Assembly (NCBI GenBank): GCA_947502595.1
Contig: CANNAM010000001.1
Location: forward strand, 62,001-126,000
Source of the DNA: an uncultured Marinicella sp.
Lineage (GTDB): Bacteria; Pseudomonadota; Gammaproteobacteria; Xanthomonadales; Marinicellaceae
Direction: 5' to 3'
DNA: 64,000 nt
Shown: positions 1 to 9,468 of the stretch, one piece after another
How positions within the stretch are numbered: position 1 is the first letter of the stretch
Layout: each line of letters begins with the position of its first letter
Translations under genes and position numbers: made by a program
Notes under the pieces: model-generated
Told to the model about the DNA's origin: nothing
Database searches by the model: none
The model's input: the letters and a program-made list of their open reading frames with translations, nothing else

Positions 1-1
1 A

Positions 2-859
2 GCGACTCAAGGCACCTATGAAAGTGCCTTGGCTTATGCCAAGGAACGCTTACAAATGCGTGCAGCCACTGGTCCAGAATACCCCAACAAGCCTGCTGAT
101 CCAATCATTGTTCACCCAGATGTAAGGCGCATGTTGTTGACCCAAAAGGCTTTCGCTGAAGGCAACCGAGCTATGGCTTATTTTGTTGGACAGCAAATTG
201 AAATCATCAAACACAGCAAAGAGCAAGCTGAAGTGGTTCGGGCTGACCGCTTGGTGGCATTTTTAACCCCAATCATTAAAGCGTTCTTAACCGAAGTAGC
301 TATGGAGGCCACCAATTACGGCATTCAGGTTTTGGGTGGCCATGGTTACATCCGTGAACACGGCCAGGAACAGTGGCACCGTGATGCCAAGATTTTTACT
401 TTGTATGAAGGCACCACCGGCATTCAGGCGTTGGATTTAACTGGTCGTAAAATGTTGATGATGCAAAAAGGCCAAATTGGCGAAATGGCTGACATCATTC
501 AGCATTTCATTGATACTGCTGATTCACCTTTTAAACAAGAGTTACAAACTTATTTAGACATGTGGCACGAAATGACACAGTTCATTACCGCTCAGGCGCA
601 AAAAAATGCCAATGAAGTGGGTGCAGCATCGGTAGACTATTTGATGATGTCTGGTTATGTTATCCTTGCATATTTCTGGGCTCAACTGCATAATTCAGCA
701 GTCAACAACAAAGGTCAGTTAGGTACCGATTTTTATAATGGTAAGCAGAAAACGGCTCAGTTTTACTTTGCAAAAATCTTACCACGTTGTCATGCATTGA
801 AAGCCACAATCATGACTGGTGCTGATCCTTTGATGAATATTAAAGAATCAGAGTTTTAA
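2..859 (+). CDS. acyl-CoA dehydrogenase, C-terminal part (gene starts before the window)
   Basis: The reading frame is open from the first bases, so only about the last 285 residues of a protein of usually near 600 are present; the TTG at 29 is not a real start. It would oxidise an acyl-CoA to the enoyl-CoA using FAD. The segment GGHGYIREHGQEQWHRDAK followed by YEGTTGIQ is the hallmark of the large acyl-CoA dehydrogenases of the DmdC/FadE-like group; the Glu of YEGTTG is the expected catalytic base. The remaining roughly 140 residues are the extra helical C-terminal domain of this subgroup. The substrate cannot be read from the sequence (fatty acyl or methylmercaptopropionyl type). The type II secretion gene gspC starts 8 bases after the stop, but a functional link is not implied. 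Confidence 0.9.
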   Translation, partial: ATQGTYESALAYAKERLQMRAATGPEYPNKPADPIIVHPDVRRMLLTQKAFAEGNRAMAYFVGQQIEIIKHSKEQAEVVRADRLVAFLTPIIKAFLTEVAMEATNYGIQVLGGHGYIREHGQEQWHRDAKIFTLYEGTTGIQALDLTGRKMLMMQKGQIGEMADIIQHFIDTADSPFKQELQTYLDMWHEMTQFITAQAQKNANEVGAASVDYLMMSGYVILAYFWAQLHNSAVNNKGQLGTDFYNGKQKTAQFYFAKILPRCHALKATIMTGADPLMNIKESEF

Positions 860-867
860 AATCACTA

Positions 868-1746
868 TTGAGAAATTATAAAACACACATAAAATCAATT
901 GTTACATGGGTGCTGTTGGGGCTGACTCTGTGGTTGTGGGTTCAATTTATATTGTTCCCCAAGCACAAGACATCTGCACTGGATGCAGTCACAACACCAC
1001 CCACACAATTGGCTGACTCCGTACAGCGTCCTAAGTTGTCAACTTACCATTTGTTTGGTTCATCATCCGTTAGTGAGGTGCCGCTTGATCTATTACAAGC
1101 TGAAACTTCTTTGGATTTAATCATCACCGGAATTATTGCCAGCACTGACCCAGAACAGGGTTTGGCTTACATTCGCAACCGTCAGGGTGATGAAAAAAAA
1201 TTCAAAGTGGGTGATGATGTATTTGGTTTGGCCAAGGTGGCTGAAATTCATGCAGGGTATTTGTTGTTAAGCCGCGGTGGAGGCAAGCAAGAAAAATTGT
1301 CTTTGAGCAAAGGCTATGCGTTGAACACCACAACTGCACAACCACGCCGTGGCGATGGTGCCACAACAGCCAGTGAAAAGGCGGCCGCTAAACAGCGCAT
1401 CACCAACCACATCAACAAATCTGCTGCATGGCAAGATGCCGTGAACCAACAGAAGTTTGATCCCAATAAAATTGCTAAAATTGTGAACAACATCAGTGTT
1501 GTTAAAGATGGACAAGGCAAGGTGGCTGGCCTGAGGGTTTCTCAATTGTCCAGTGGCAGTGAGTTGGTTAAACAGGGTTTGCGGGCCAATGATCAAATTG
1601 TATCGGTCAATGGTGTGGACATTTCCTATCAGAATATTTTGACTTTACAAAGTCAATTACAAAACAGTTCAAGTGTCAACGTGACAGTGATGCGCAATGG
1701 ACGTAAAATGAATTTAAATCTCAATCTATCCGAGCTGCAACAATGA
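868..1746 (+). CDS. gspC: type II secretion system protein GspC
   Basis: Inner-membrane clamp protein of the type II secretion system, linking the inner-membrane platform to the secretin. A single N-terminal membrane helix (about residues 10-30) follows a short basic segment. Next is the HR domain (about 55-145, containing YHLFG and the LIITGIIAS strand), then a proline-poor linker and a C-terminal PDZ domain (about 195-290, with LSSGSELVKQGLRANDQIVS). Length 292 is normal for GspC with a PDZ domain. The start is the TTG at 868; no ATG lies in frame before the membrane helix and no strong Shine-Dalgarno is visible, so the start is uncertain by a few codons. Its stop overlaps the gspD start (ATGA), indicating translational coupling. 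Confidence 0.92.
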   Translation: MRNYKTHIKSIVTWVLLGLTLWLWVQFILFPKHKTSALDAVTTPPTQLADSVQRPKLSTYHLFGSSSVSEVPLDLLQAETSLDLIITGIIASTDPEQGLAYIRNRQGDEKKFKVGDDVFGLAKVAEIHAGYLLLSRGGGKQEKLSLSKGYALNTTTAQPRRGDGATTASEKAAAKQRITNHINKSAAWQDAVNQQKFDPNKIAKIVNNISVVKDGQGKVAGLRVSQLSSGSELVKQGLRANDQIVSVNGVDISYQNILTLQSQLQNSSSVNVTVMRNGRKMNLNLNLSELQQ

Positions 1747-3620
1747 AGAAAAACCCATGGTCAATGATTTTGCTACTCAGTTTGTTGGTGGTTGTGCCGG
1801 CGTGGTCAGAAGACCAGATGCACACCTTGAACTTGCAAGACACTGAAATTCGATTATTGGTTGAAACCATCAGCGACATCACTGGTAAAAACTTTGTGAT
1901 TGACCCTGAAGTCAGTGGCAAAATCACAGTGATTTCGGGCCAGCCTGTGCCTGAAGATAAAATATACGATTTATTTTTATCGATACTGAGTGTCAATGGT
2001 TTCACCACCGAGACCTTGGGTGATACCATAAAAATTATACCAATTGATAAAAGCAATCCGTTGTCAGGCTTGACCAGTGACCACCCCGATCAATTGATGA
2101 CCAAAATCTTCCGCATCAAACACATCCCAGTTGAAGAGATGATGCAGATGCTGAAGTCCATGAACAGCAAAGCCAAATTGATCAGCAACAAAGAATCTAA
2201 TCTATTGATAGTTTCTGACAAAGCCAGCAATGTAGAAAAAATGGAACTGTTGATTGCCAACATTGATCGTCAATCTGACTCTTCAATTGAACTGATTCCT
2301 TTACAGTATGCCAATGCCCAAGATGTAGCAGATACCTTGTCGCTGCTGCTAGAGTCGTCCAATGCATTGGGGCCTCAATCTAAAATTGTGCCTGATACCC
2401 GCACCAACGCGGTGATTGTTAATGCCAATCCATCCTTAAAAGCCAAGATCATGGGTATCGTTGCTCGGTTGGACGTGCCTTTGGACACCAACACCCAAGC
2501 GCAGGTGGTTTATTTGAAGTATGCAGCGGCTGATAAACTGGTGCCAATTTTGGAAAATTTAGCCAAACGTGGAGACGGTGAAAGTAACAGCAACAATGTC
2601 AGCATACAAGCGCATTTAGAAACCAATAGTTTGGTCATCAATGCGCCGCCAGCGATCTATCGCAATGTGCAACAAGCCATAGATATGTTGGATATCAGGC
2701 GTCAGCAAGTATTGATAGAAGCGATCATTGCAGAGGTATCGGTGGACAATTCCAGAGAGTTGGGAGTCGACTGGTTTGCGCCTATTGCTGGTGACAATGA
2801 TGATGGCCTTGTCGGAGGTTCATTCACAGGCAGTACTTTGCCTAATTTAAATGCAGATGAACCCTTGGATGTTTTTGGTAGTTTGCTTTCTGGTGGCCTT
2901 AATTTAGGTTACTTGAATTTTGGTACGGGCAATAATGGCGAACAAATATTTAAGTTTGGTGGTTTGCTTAAAGCCATCGGAGTCAACGGCAATAACAACA
3001 TTTTATCAACCCCATCTGTGGTAACTTTGAATCACCAGGAAGCTTCATTGTCAGTGGGTCAAGAAGTGCCGTTTGTCACCGGCCAATTCTCAGCAACGGG
3101 TAATTCAAACTCTGAAGGCTCACCGAATCCATTCACCACCATCCAACGTGAAGACGTGGGTTTGTCATTAACTGTGACACCACACATCAACGAAGGCGGT
3201 CAAATTGTGGTAGATATTGCCCAAGAAATTTCCAGCATCGATGCCACAGCCGTCAGTGCAGTGGACTTGGTCACCAAAAAACGCACTTTGTCTACATCAG
3301 TGATGATACCTGATGATTCAATCTTGGTGCTGGGTGGTTTGATTGATGATTCAGTTCAGGAAACCATCAGGAAAGTACCAGTACTGGGTGACATCCCCTT
3401 GATTAAAAACCTATTCAGAACCAAAAAGAGAACCCGAGTTAAACGCAACTTGATGATTTTTATTCACCCAAAAATACTGCGTGATGACCTACACCAAGAG
3501 GCCATCAGTAAAGAGCGATATAATGATATCAGGCAGCAACAACTGGATGAACAAACGCCAGATAAGTTCCGCCGAGGCGAACCATTATTGCCTGCTATAG
3601 AACCTTTAGATGATCAGTAA
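1743..3620 (+). CDS. gspD: type II secretion system secretin GspD
   Basis: Outer-membrane secretin that forms the exit channel of the type II secretion system. It has a cleavable signal peptide (residues 1 to about 22, ending PAWSE). The periplasmic N0 domain follows (with LVETISDITGKNFVIDP), then N1, N2 and N3 repeats up to about residue 340, and the secretin core from about 400. The C-terminal signature VPVLGDIPLIKNLFRT is intact. A Gly/Asn/Ser-rich insertion in the core matches the central gate region. Length 625 is within the family range; no obvious pilotin-binding S-domain extension follows the core. It overlaps gspC by four bases and is followed after five bases by gspE. Confidence 0.95.
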   Translation: MKKNPWSMILLLSLLVVVPAWSEDQMHTLNLQDTEIRLLVETISDITGKNFVIDPEVSGKITVISGQPVPEDKIYDLFLSILSVNGFTTETLGDTIKIIPIDKSNPLSGLTSDHPDQLMTKIFRIKHIPVEEMMQMLKSMNSKAKLISNKESNLLIVSDKASNVEKMELLIANIDRQSDSSIELIPLQYANAQDVADTLSLLLESSNALGPQSKIVPDTRTNAVIVNANPSLKAKIMGIVARLDVPLDTNTQAQVVYLKYAAADKLVPILENLAKRGDGESNSNNVSIQAHLETNSLVINAPPAIYRNVQQAIDMLDIRRQQVLIEAIIAEVSVDNSRELGVDWFAPIAGDNDDGLVGGSFTGSTLPNLNADEPLDVFGSLLSGGLNLGYLNFGTGNNGEQIFKFGGLLKAIGVNGNNNILSTPSVVTLNHQEASLSVGQEVPFVTGQFSATGNSNSEGSPNPFTTIQREDVGLSLTVTPHINEGGQIVVDIAQEISSIDATAVSAVDLVTKKRTLSTSVMIPDDSILVLGGLIDDSVQETIRKVPVLGDIPLIKNLFRTKKRTRVKRNLMIFIHPKILRDDLHQEAISKERYNDIRQQQLDEQTPDKFRRGEPLLPAIEPLDDQ

Positions 3621-3625
3621 ATAGC

Positions 3626-5110
3626 ATGTCTGAGCCATTGCAAGTTAAGTTGCCCTCTTATAGTTTTGCCAAACACCGTGGCGCCACAATTTTACAGCAA
3701 CAGGCTGATGGCAGCATCACCTTGGCCGTGTCAAAAGACGCCTCTCCATCAGCAATTGCTGAGTTACAGCGTTTGAGTTCTCAGCCTGTTGAGTTGAGTT
3801 TTTTTGCAGCCGCCGAATACCAGCAGGTGATTCAGAAGATCTACCACCACCAACAGTCAATGACTGATGATGTGGTGGCAGATTTAGATAACAGTGAAGC
3901 TGAGTTGTCGAAGATTGCTGAAGTTTTATCAGAGCCAGAGGATTTACTTGAGAGCAATGACGATGCGCCCATCATTCGCTTAATCAATGCCTTGTTGGCC
4001 GATGCGGTTAAAGTCAATGCTTCGGATATACATGTAGAGCCTGGCGAGTACAACTTGTCAATCAGGTACCGTGTAGATGGTGAGTTACAGGAAGTGCTTA
4101 CCCCGGATCGCAGTTTGGCTCAATTGATTGCCTCAAGGATTAAGATCATGTCCAAGTTGGACATCGCAGAAAAAAGATTACCGCAAGACGGTCGTATTTC
4201 TTTGAAAATTGCAGCCCACCCAATCGATGTCAGGGTTTCAACCATACCCGGTGCATTTGGCGAGCGCATTGTGATGCGCTTATTGGATAAAAAAGCAGGA
4301 CAATTGAATCTGAAACAACTGGGGATGAATCAACGACATTTGTCGATGATGCAAGATTTGGTGAAATTACCGCATGGTATTATTTTAGTCACTGGGCCAA
4401 CTGGCTCAGGTAAAACCACCAGTTTGTATGCCGCCATTGAGGCCATCAATGAACGGTCAAGAAACATCATGACCATCGAAGACCCTATCGAATACCATTT
4501 GCAGGGTATCAGCCAAACCCAAGTAAACAGCAAAGTGGACATGACTTTTGCACGGGGATTGCGTGCCATATTAAGGCAAGATCCTGATGTGATTATGATT
4601 GGTGAGATACGTGATTTAGAAACCGCTGAAATTGCCATACAAGCCAGTTTAACCGGCCATTTGGTGTTTTCCACACTGCACACCAACACCGCCATCGGTG
4701 CCATTACCCGGCTGATAGATATGGGTGTACCGCAGTTTTTATTGGCTTCATCTGTTAAGGCTGTGATAGCCCAAAGGTTGGTTAAGCGTTTAGACCAAAA
4801 CACCAAAGTACCGCATGTGCTGGATGCCGCAAGCAAACGAGCGCTGAGTTTGCCTGACGAGGTCAGTACAGTCTACCAAGCTGATGACAGCTTGCCGGTG
4901 AATCAGGCCTATGCCGGCCGTTTGGGGGTGTTTGAAATCATCACCATGGATCAGCAATTGAAAAGCATGATTCATCAAAACAAAGCTGAAAGCGAGATGG
5001 CAGAATATGCCCACCAAACGCATCCAAGTATACAAGCTGATGCGCGCGAAAAGCTGTTGGCTGGAGAAACCACTGTGGATGAAATTCTGCGCGTTATTCA
5101 CAGCGGATAA
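3626..5110 (+). CDS. gspE: type II secretion system ATPase GspE
   Basis: Cytoplasmic hexameric ATPase that powers pseudopilus assembly. The Walker A motif GPTGSGKTTSLYAAI, the Asp box (ASDIHVEP...IRYRVDG), Walker B (DPDVIMIGEIRD) and His box (LTGHLVFSTLHTN) are all present in order. Length 494 is normal. Unusual: the zinc-binding region expected after LVKRL, where most GspE proteins carry two CxxC pairs, reads RLVKRLDQNTKVPHVLDAA and has no cysteine pairs up to AGRLGVFEII. The enzyme therefore seems to lack the tetracysteine zinc domain while keeping the catalytic core. It lies between gspD and gspF with gaps of five bases on each side. Confidence 0.94.
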   Translation: MSEPLQVKLPSYSFAKHRGATILQQQADGSITLAVSKDASPSAIAELQRLSSQPVELSFFAAAEYQQVIQKIYHHQQSMTDDVVADLDNSEAELSKIAEVLSEPEDLLESNDDAPIIRLINALLADAVKVNASDIHVEPGEYNLSIRYRVDGELQEVLTPDRSLAQLIASRIKIMSKLDIAEKRLPQDGRISLKIAAHPIDVRVSTIPGAFGERIVMRLLDKKAGQLNLKQLGMNQRHLSMMQDLVKLPHGIILVTGPTGSGKTTSLYAAIEAINERSRNIMTIEDPIEYHLQGISQTQVNSKVDMTFARGLRAILRQDPDVIMIGEIRDLETAEIAIQASLTGHLVFSTLHTNTAIGAITRLIDMGVPQFLLASSVKAVIAQRLVKRLDQNTKVPHVLDAASKRALSLPDEVSTVYQADDSLPVNQAYAGRLGVFEIITMDQQLKSMIHQNKAESEMAEYAHQTHPSIQADAREKLLAGETTVDEILRVIHSG

Positions 5111-5115
5111 TACCG

Positions 5116-6342
5116 ATGGAAGCTTATGAATACACTGCTATAGATGCTGTTGGTAAACAACACAAGGGCATCATCCAAGCTGAAAATGAAAAGCAAGCCA
5201 GACAATCCCTGCGTGGACGTGCCCTGACGCCAGTGCAAGTGGCTCAAGTGATTGAGCGGCAGCAAACAAGCAGTGATAAAAGCCACAATCTACGCACCCA
5301 AAGTGTGTCATTAAAGAAAAACGAATTGCCGTTATTAATCAGACAATTGGCGACCTTGGTGCAAGCCGGCTTACCGATAGACGATGCATTGGGTACTTTG
5401 ATTGAGCAAAGTGAAAGTAAAAACAGTGAGCGCATTTTGTCCACCATCCATGCAAAAGTCATGGAAGGGCAGTCACTGGCAACCGCAATGCGAATATTCC
5501 CCAAAGCTTTCGATGAGTTGGTGGCGACCAGTATCGAAGCGGGCGAGCAGTCTGGCCAATTAGAAGCGGTGTTGTTGCAACTGGCAGATTACCTGGAGTC
5601 ACGAGATGAAATGGGTAAACAATCCACCACTGCTTTGATTTACCCCATTGTGCTCATGTTTACTGCCATATTGGTGGTAGTGGGTTTAATGGTCTACATT
5701 GTTCCAAAAGTAATTCAGGTGTTTGAAAGCAGTCAAGTACAGTTGCCAATGATGACCCGTGTGTTGATTTCAGTCAGTGGGTTTTTGGCTGATTACGGGG
5801 TGTATTTATTGGTGGTATTGCTGTTACTCGTGTTTGGTTTTATGGTGCTCAAAAATTACCCGCCATTCAAGTTTGGTTGGCATCAGTTTATCCTTAAAGT
5901 ACCCGGCTTGGGTAAGTTGGTGCGGGTGTCTCAAGCTGCCAGATTCACCAGAACACTGGGCATATTAACCCAAAGTGCGGTGCCGATAGTATCGGCTTTG
6001 TCATTGGCCAAGCAGGTGGTGAAAAATTTGGTAATCAGCCAAGCCTGTGATCAAGTGGCAACTGCTGTGCGTGAAGGCAGTTCATTGGCACAAGCCATGC
6101 AACAAACGGGTCAATTCCCCCCTTTAAGCGTTAAACTGGTACACTCAGGTGAACAAAGTGGCCAACTCAGTCAAATGCTCGTCAGGGCCGCAGTGGTTCA
6201 AGAAAAAGACGTGGAAAATAAAATCAAAACTTTGATTGGTGCGATTCAACCACTGGCTATATTATTTGTTGGATTGATGGTATTATTTATTGTTTTAGCC
6301 ATGCTGTTGCCGATATTCCAAATCAACACCATAATTCAATAA
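5116..6342 (+). CDS. gspF: type II secretion system inner-membrane platform protein GspF
   Basis: Polytopic platform protein that contacts GspE and GspL. The N-terminal segment (MEAYEYTAIDAVGKQHKG) is typical of GspF. Two homologous cytoplasmic T2SSF domains follow: residues about 70-190 with LATLVQAGLPIDDAL and about 270-390 with GILTQSAVPIVSALSLA. Three membrane helices are visible near 172-194, 225-247 and 377-399. Length 408 matches the family. It starts five bases after gspE. The next gene is ftsE rather than the pseudopilin gspG, so the secretion operon is split in this organism. Confidence 0.94.
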   Translation: MEAYEYTAIDAVGKQHKGIIQAENEKQARQSLRGRALTPVQVAQVIERQQTSSDKSHNLRTQSVSLKKNELPLLIRQLATLVQAGLPIDDALGTLIEQSESKNSERILSTIHAKVMEGQSLATAMRIFPKAFDELVATSIEAGEQSGQLEAVLLQLADYLESRDEMGKQSTTALIYPIVLMFTAILVVVGLMVYIVPKVIQVFESSQVQLPMMTRVLISVSGFLADYGVYLLVVLLLLVFGFMVLKNYPPFKFGWHQFILKVPGLGKLVRVSQAARFTRTLGILTQSAVPIVSALSLAKQVVKNLVISQACDQVATAVREGSSLAQAMQQTGQFPPLSVKLVHSGEQSGQLSQMLVRAAVVQEKDVENKIKTLIGAIQPLAILFVGLMVLFIVLAMLLPIFQINTIIQ

Positions 6343-6362
6343 CCGCCTAACTAAGTATTTCT

Positions 6363-7043
6363 ATGCCAAACGCCATCATAGACTTCAACCGCGTCAGTAA
6401 ATCATACGGCAAGCACAACAAAGCTTTGGCCGATGTCAGCTTCAAGGTTGATGCCGGTGAAATGTTGTTTTTGACTGGACATTCAGGGGCTGGTAAAACC
6501 TCAATTCTTAAACTAATCATGAAGATTGAGGAGATGACATATGGTCAAGCAGAGGTCAATGGTTTTCAATTGCGGCAATTAAAAAATTATCAGCTACCCA
6601 AATACCGACAAGGTTTGGGAATGATATTTCAGGACCATCGCTTGTTAGAAAATCGCACCATTTTGGACAATGTGGCCATGTCATTGTGGATTCGTGGTTA
6701 CGGTCAAGCTGAAAGTTTAAAGCAAGCTCGAGTCATACTGCAGCAAGTGGGTCTGGCAGATAAATTACCTTATTACCCCAGCCAATTATCCAGTGGTCAA
6801 CAACAAAGGGTGGGCATTGCCAGGGCCATAGTCAGCAAGCCTGATATTATCTTGGCAGATGAGCCGACCGGAAACTTAGATCCAGATATGTCCTTGGAAC
6901 TGATGGAATTGTTCATGAAAATCAACGCAGCTGGAACCACTGTAGTGATTGCTTCGCATGATCTGATTTTAATTAAGCGCTTGCGTAAACGCGTACTGAT
7001 CTTGGACTCAGGTCAGTTGATAGATGATTACAGGCCCAAATGA
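6363..7043 (+). CDS. ftsE: cell division ATP-binding protein FtsE
   Basis: ABC-type ATPase that with FtsX controls septal peptidoglycan hydrolases during division. Walker A is GHSGAGKTS at residues 39-47, the ABC signature LSSGQQQRVGIARA is at about 142-155, and Walker B DIILADEPTGNLD is at 161-173. Length 226 is exactly typical. It begins 20 bases after gspF and overlaps ftsX by four bases (ATGA), so ftsE and ftsX are coupled and probably co-transcribed with the gsp genes. FtsE is preferred over LolD because FtsX follows directly. Confidence 0.95.
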   Translation: MPNAIIDFNRVSKSYGKHNKALADVSFKVDAGEMLFLTGHSGAGKTSILKLIMKIEEMTYGQAEVNGFQLRQLKNYQLPKYRQGLGMIFQDHRLLENRTILDNVAMSLWIRGYGQAESLKQARVILQQVGLADKLPYYPSQLSSGQQQRVGIARAIVSKPDIILADEPTGNLDPDMSLELMELFMKINAAGTTVVIASHDLILIKRLRKRVLILDSGQLIDDYRPK

Positions 7044-7975
7044 ACCAACCTAAACGACATGTGCCCAATACATTAGCCCGATGGTTCAGGGGGCATATCA
7101 GGGCCTTGATTGAAGGTCTGCAAATGCCTTTGAAGTCGCCTTTGTCGAGCATTTTTACTGTGATTACACTGGGTATTTGTTTTTACTTACCTTTGGTGAT
7201 GTGGACTTTGTGGCAAAATTTCGCTGAGCTAGAAACACAGTGGCAAGGCCAGGGCAGCGTCGCCATATTTTTGAAAAAAGGTCTGGATGCCAATCAAGTG
7301 TCGGCGTTGCAGCATGACTTGAGTGACCGCACTTTAATTGCGTCGGTTACTGTGGTTGATAACAGCACCATCAAAGCCAGCTTGAATGAAGACCCACAAC
7401 TGAAACAGATCATTGAAGTAATCAAAACCCATGAATTGCCTGATCAGATACTGTTGAAGCCGCACCCCAATGCAACCACCGAGCAGATTCAAGGATTGGC
7501 GCAAAAATTACAATTGAATGCCGACATAGATTATGTCAGTTTTGATGCCGATTGGTTCAACCAGCTGAAATCCCTAACCCGTGCTTTGTATTACATCATG
7601 CAGGCCAGTGTGGTGGTATTCTTGATTATAGTGTTTGTGTTTTTAAGTCATTCTATCGGTACAGAAGTGGCGGCCCACAAAGGCGAAATTGGTTTGAAGA
7701 AGTTGTTAGGTGCCACTGACGGACAAATCAGAAGAAGGTTTTTGTACGGTGGTGTGTACTATGGACTGGCAGCCGCTTTGGTGGCCATGGTGCTATTGAA
7801 TATCACGCTTTGGTGGTTAAAAGCACCTGTACAAGAATTGTCTCAATCCTTTGGTCATGGTATTGTAATCACTACACCTGAAGGTTCCCAGTTGTTTGGT
7901 TTTGTGTTGATTGTGGTGCTGATTTCTTGGGCTGGTGCCCGAATCAGTGCTTCCAATCACATCAGGAATTTTTAA
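7040..7975 (+). CDS. ftsX: cell division protein FtsX
   Basis: Membrane partner of FtsE that transmits ATPase activity to periplasmic murein hydrolase activators. Four membrane helices are visible: one near residues 38-60, and three in the C-terminal half (about 186-208, 232-255 and 283-303). A large periplasmic loop lies between the first and second. The conserved segment HKGEIGLKKLLGATDGQIRRRF is the coupling region of FtsX permeases. Length 311 is normal. The frame overlaps the ftsE stop. Rho-dependent ending or read-through is possible, as no strong terminator follows. Confidence 0.94.
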   Translation: MNQPKRHVPNTLARWFRGHIRALIEGLQMPLKSPLSSIFTVITLGICFYLPLVMWTLWQNFAELETQWQGQGSVAIFLKKGLDANQVSALQHDLSDRTLIASVTVVDNSTIKASLNEDPQLKQIIEVIKTHELPDQILLKPHPNATTEQIQGLAQKLQLNADIDYVSFDADWFNQLKSLTRALYYIMQASVVVFLIIVFVFLSHSIGTEVAAHKGEIGLKKLLGATDGQIRRRFLYGGVYYGLAAALVAMVLLNITLWWLKAPVQELSQSFGHGIVITTPEGSQLFGFVLIVVLISWAGARISASNHIRNF

Positions 7976-8046
7976 GCCGCATAACGTTGCAGTCAAGAGG
8001 GACCGTGATTTACCCCTCTGATATTGGATTGCGCTGAAGCTGTAAA

Positions 8047-9468
8047 TCAGTTGCTTGAAGCCTCTGATTCAATTTTAACTTCACTGTGATTCAATTGAGC
8101 ATTGGCGTATTTAGCCAGCAAACCTGGCGCTGCATTGCCGTTGGTGTACTGGTAGTATGAGAATGCCACAAAGGGTAAACCATGGTAATACTGTTGTTGT
8201 AATGTGGTGCTGTTTACCCCGCGGTCATTGACTGTATAGATCATTCGTTCTACGATTTTTCCAGAAACCACATCCTCTAGGCCAGGTGAGCCAGCAAGGT
8301 AACTTAATACTGTCGTTTTGACATTGTCCCTGGCCTCGCCGGAAATGGTGGAAGTTGTACTGATTTGACCACCCTCTACAACAGGGTTTTGGGTTATGAC
8401 TTGGGTGTTCACTGCGCTGTTAAAGGTGGTTGCAAGAAGCGGGGGAACTGGGTCTCCTGCATAGTATGTGTAGTAATTATTCCCTTCGCGATCAAACATC
8501 AGATTAAGAAAGTTATTGCGGTCCGAAAACACAAATATGTTGTCAGAATCTGTTGAGTTAACGCGTGTAAATGGTTTGCTTGTTTGGCTGTTTGCCAAGT
8601 GGTAGTTCAATGTCGGGAAGCTGATGATCCATTCACTTTTGCCATTCACAGTAGGTGCTATATTGAATTCATTTTCAGTTTGGGTTTTCATCAGCAGTGC
8701 GCTGACAGCTTCGTAACCAGTAGGCCATTGGGTGGTTATCGCGGCACCTTTATGAATCACCAGGCTATTTTTCGTCCCACTGTTCAGGTCTGGGAGCGCT
8801 GAGGTAGGAGGGAAGTGCTTGATACTGCCAGCTGGAAAGAAGTCTTTAATAATGGTAGGTGGCACCTGAAAAGTGAAACCATTGGCCACATCGATAACAG
8901 AAACTTGCCCAGTTAATCCACCAGAGACAGCAGATAAATCGGTGTTAGTATTGGTTTCCCATACACCGCCTGACTCCCATGCGCTTGCAATTTGTGGACA
9001 GCTGTCTGCATTGGCTTCACCATTGGCAGAGAAGAATGTGTTGTCAGTATCAGTGAAGTTGCCCATCTCAATCACTTCAATCAAACCAGTCTGCCATTCC
9101 CAGCTGTTGGCAGCTGAAGGGTCGGGGTTGTTGTAGTTCAAAACACAGGATTGATCAAAAGTGAGTGAGGTGATGAATCCATTTTCCGTACCTAATGCCA
9201 AAGTCCAAATGTCATGCGCGCTCAAGTATAAGTTGAATGAATACATGGGGGAGCCTTTGGCTTCTCTGATGTTAACCTTTATGGCTTTGGCAGCTCCCGT
9301 ATGGTTGTTGATAGAAAAATATGTATGCAAACCATTGGCTACACTGAAGTAAGGAAAGATGATGGCTTGGCCTTGATTGGTATGGCTCAGGTGCATGGCT
9401 GCATTCAGTTGGCATGTAGAGATGAAAAATAAACACAGGCCGGCAATTTGTTTAAGTGGCGTTTTCAT
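8047..9468 (-). CDS. secreted protein of unknown function (paralogue of the protein at 34513)
   Basis: I do not recognise a named family. The start at 9468 is chosen because an AGGAA Shine-Dalgarno lies 7 bases upstream and a good signal peptide follows (MKTPLKQIAGLCLFFISTC then QLNA). The mature protein of about 450 residues has no obvious catalytic motif. It is homologous to the product at 34513-35889. Shared landmarks are GQAIIFPYFSV near the N-terminus, LYLSAHDIWT, VSGGLTGQ followed by NGFTFQVPPT, and ALLMKT...EF. Few cysteines and many Asn/Thr/Ser fit an extracellular or outer-membrane-associated beta-rich protein. It differs from its paralogue in lacking the C-terminal DxIFxxGFE tail. 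Confidence 0.75.
   Translation of the reverse strand: MKTPLKQIAGLCLFFISTCQLNAAMHLSHTNQGQAIIFPYFSVANGLHTYFSINNHTGAAKAIKVNIREAKGSPMYSFNLYLSAHDIWTLALGTENGFITSLTFDQSCVLNYNNPDPSAANSWEWQTGLIEVIEMGNFTDTDNTFFSANGEANADSCPQIASAWESGGVWETNTNTDLSAVSGGLTGQVSVIDVANGFTFQVPPTIIKDFFPAGSIKHFPPTSALPDLNSGTKNSLVIHKGAAITTQWPTGYEAVSALLMKTQTENEFNIAPTVNGKSEWIISFPTLNYHLANSQTSKPFTRVNSTDSDNIFVFSDRNNFLNLMFDREGNNYYTYYAGDPVPPLLATTFNSAVNTQVITQNPVVEGGQISTTSTISGEARDNVKTTVLSYLAGSPGLEDVVSGKIVERMIYTVNDRGVNSTTLQQQYYHGLPFVAFSYYQYTNGNAAPGLLAKYANAQLNHSEVKIESEASSN

Noticed and set aside
29-31. TTG start codon for the first gene
   Set aside because: The frame is open upstream to the window edge and the protein lacks the N-terminal two thirds of its family; it is a truncated gene, not a short one.
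4330-4836. Minus-strand frame of 168 codons within gspE
   Set aside because: It lies wholly opposite a clear ATPase gene and has no family features.
7996-8019. Hairpin AGAGGG/CCCTCT after ftsX
   Set aside because: Six-base stem with a twelve-base loop and no T run; too weak to call a terminator.
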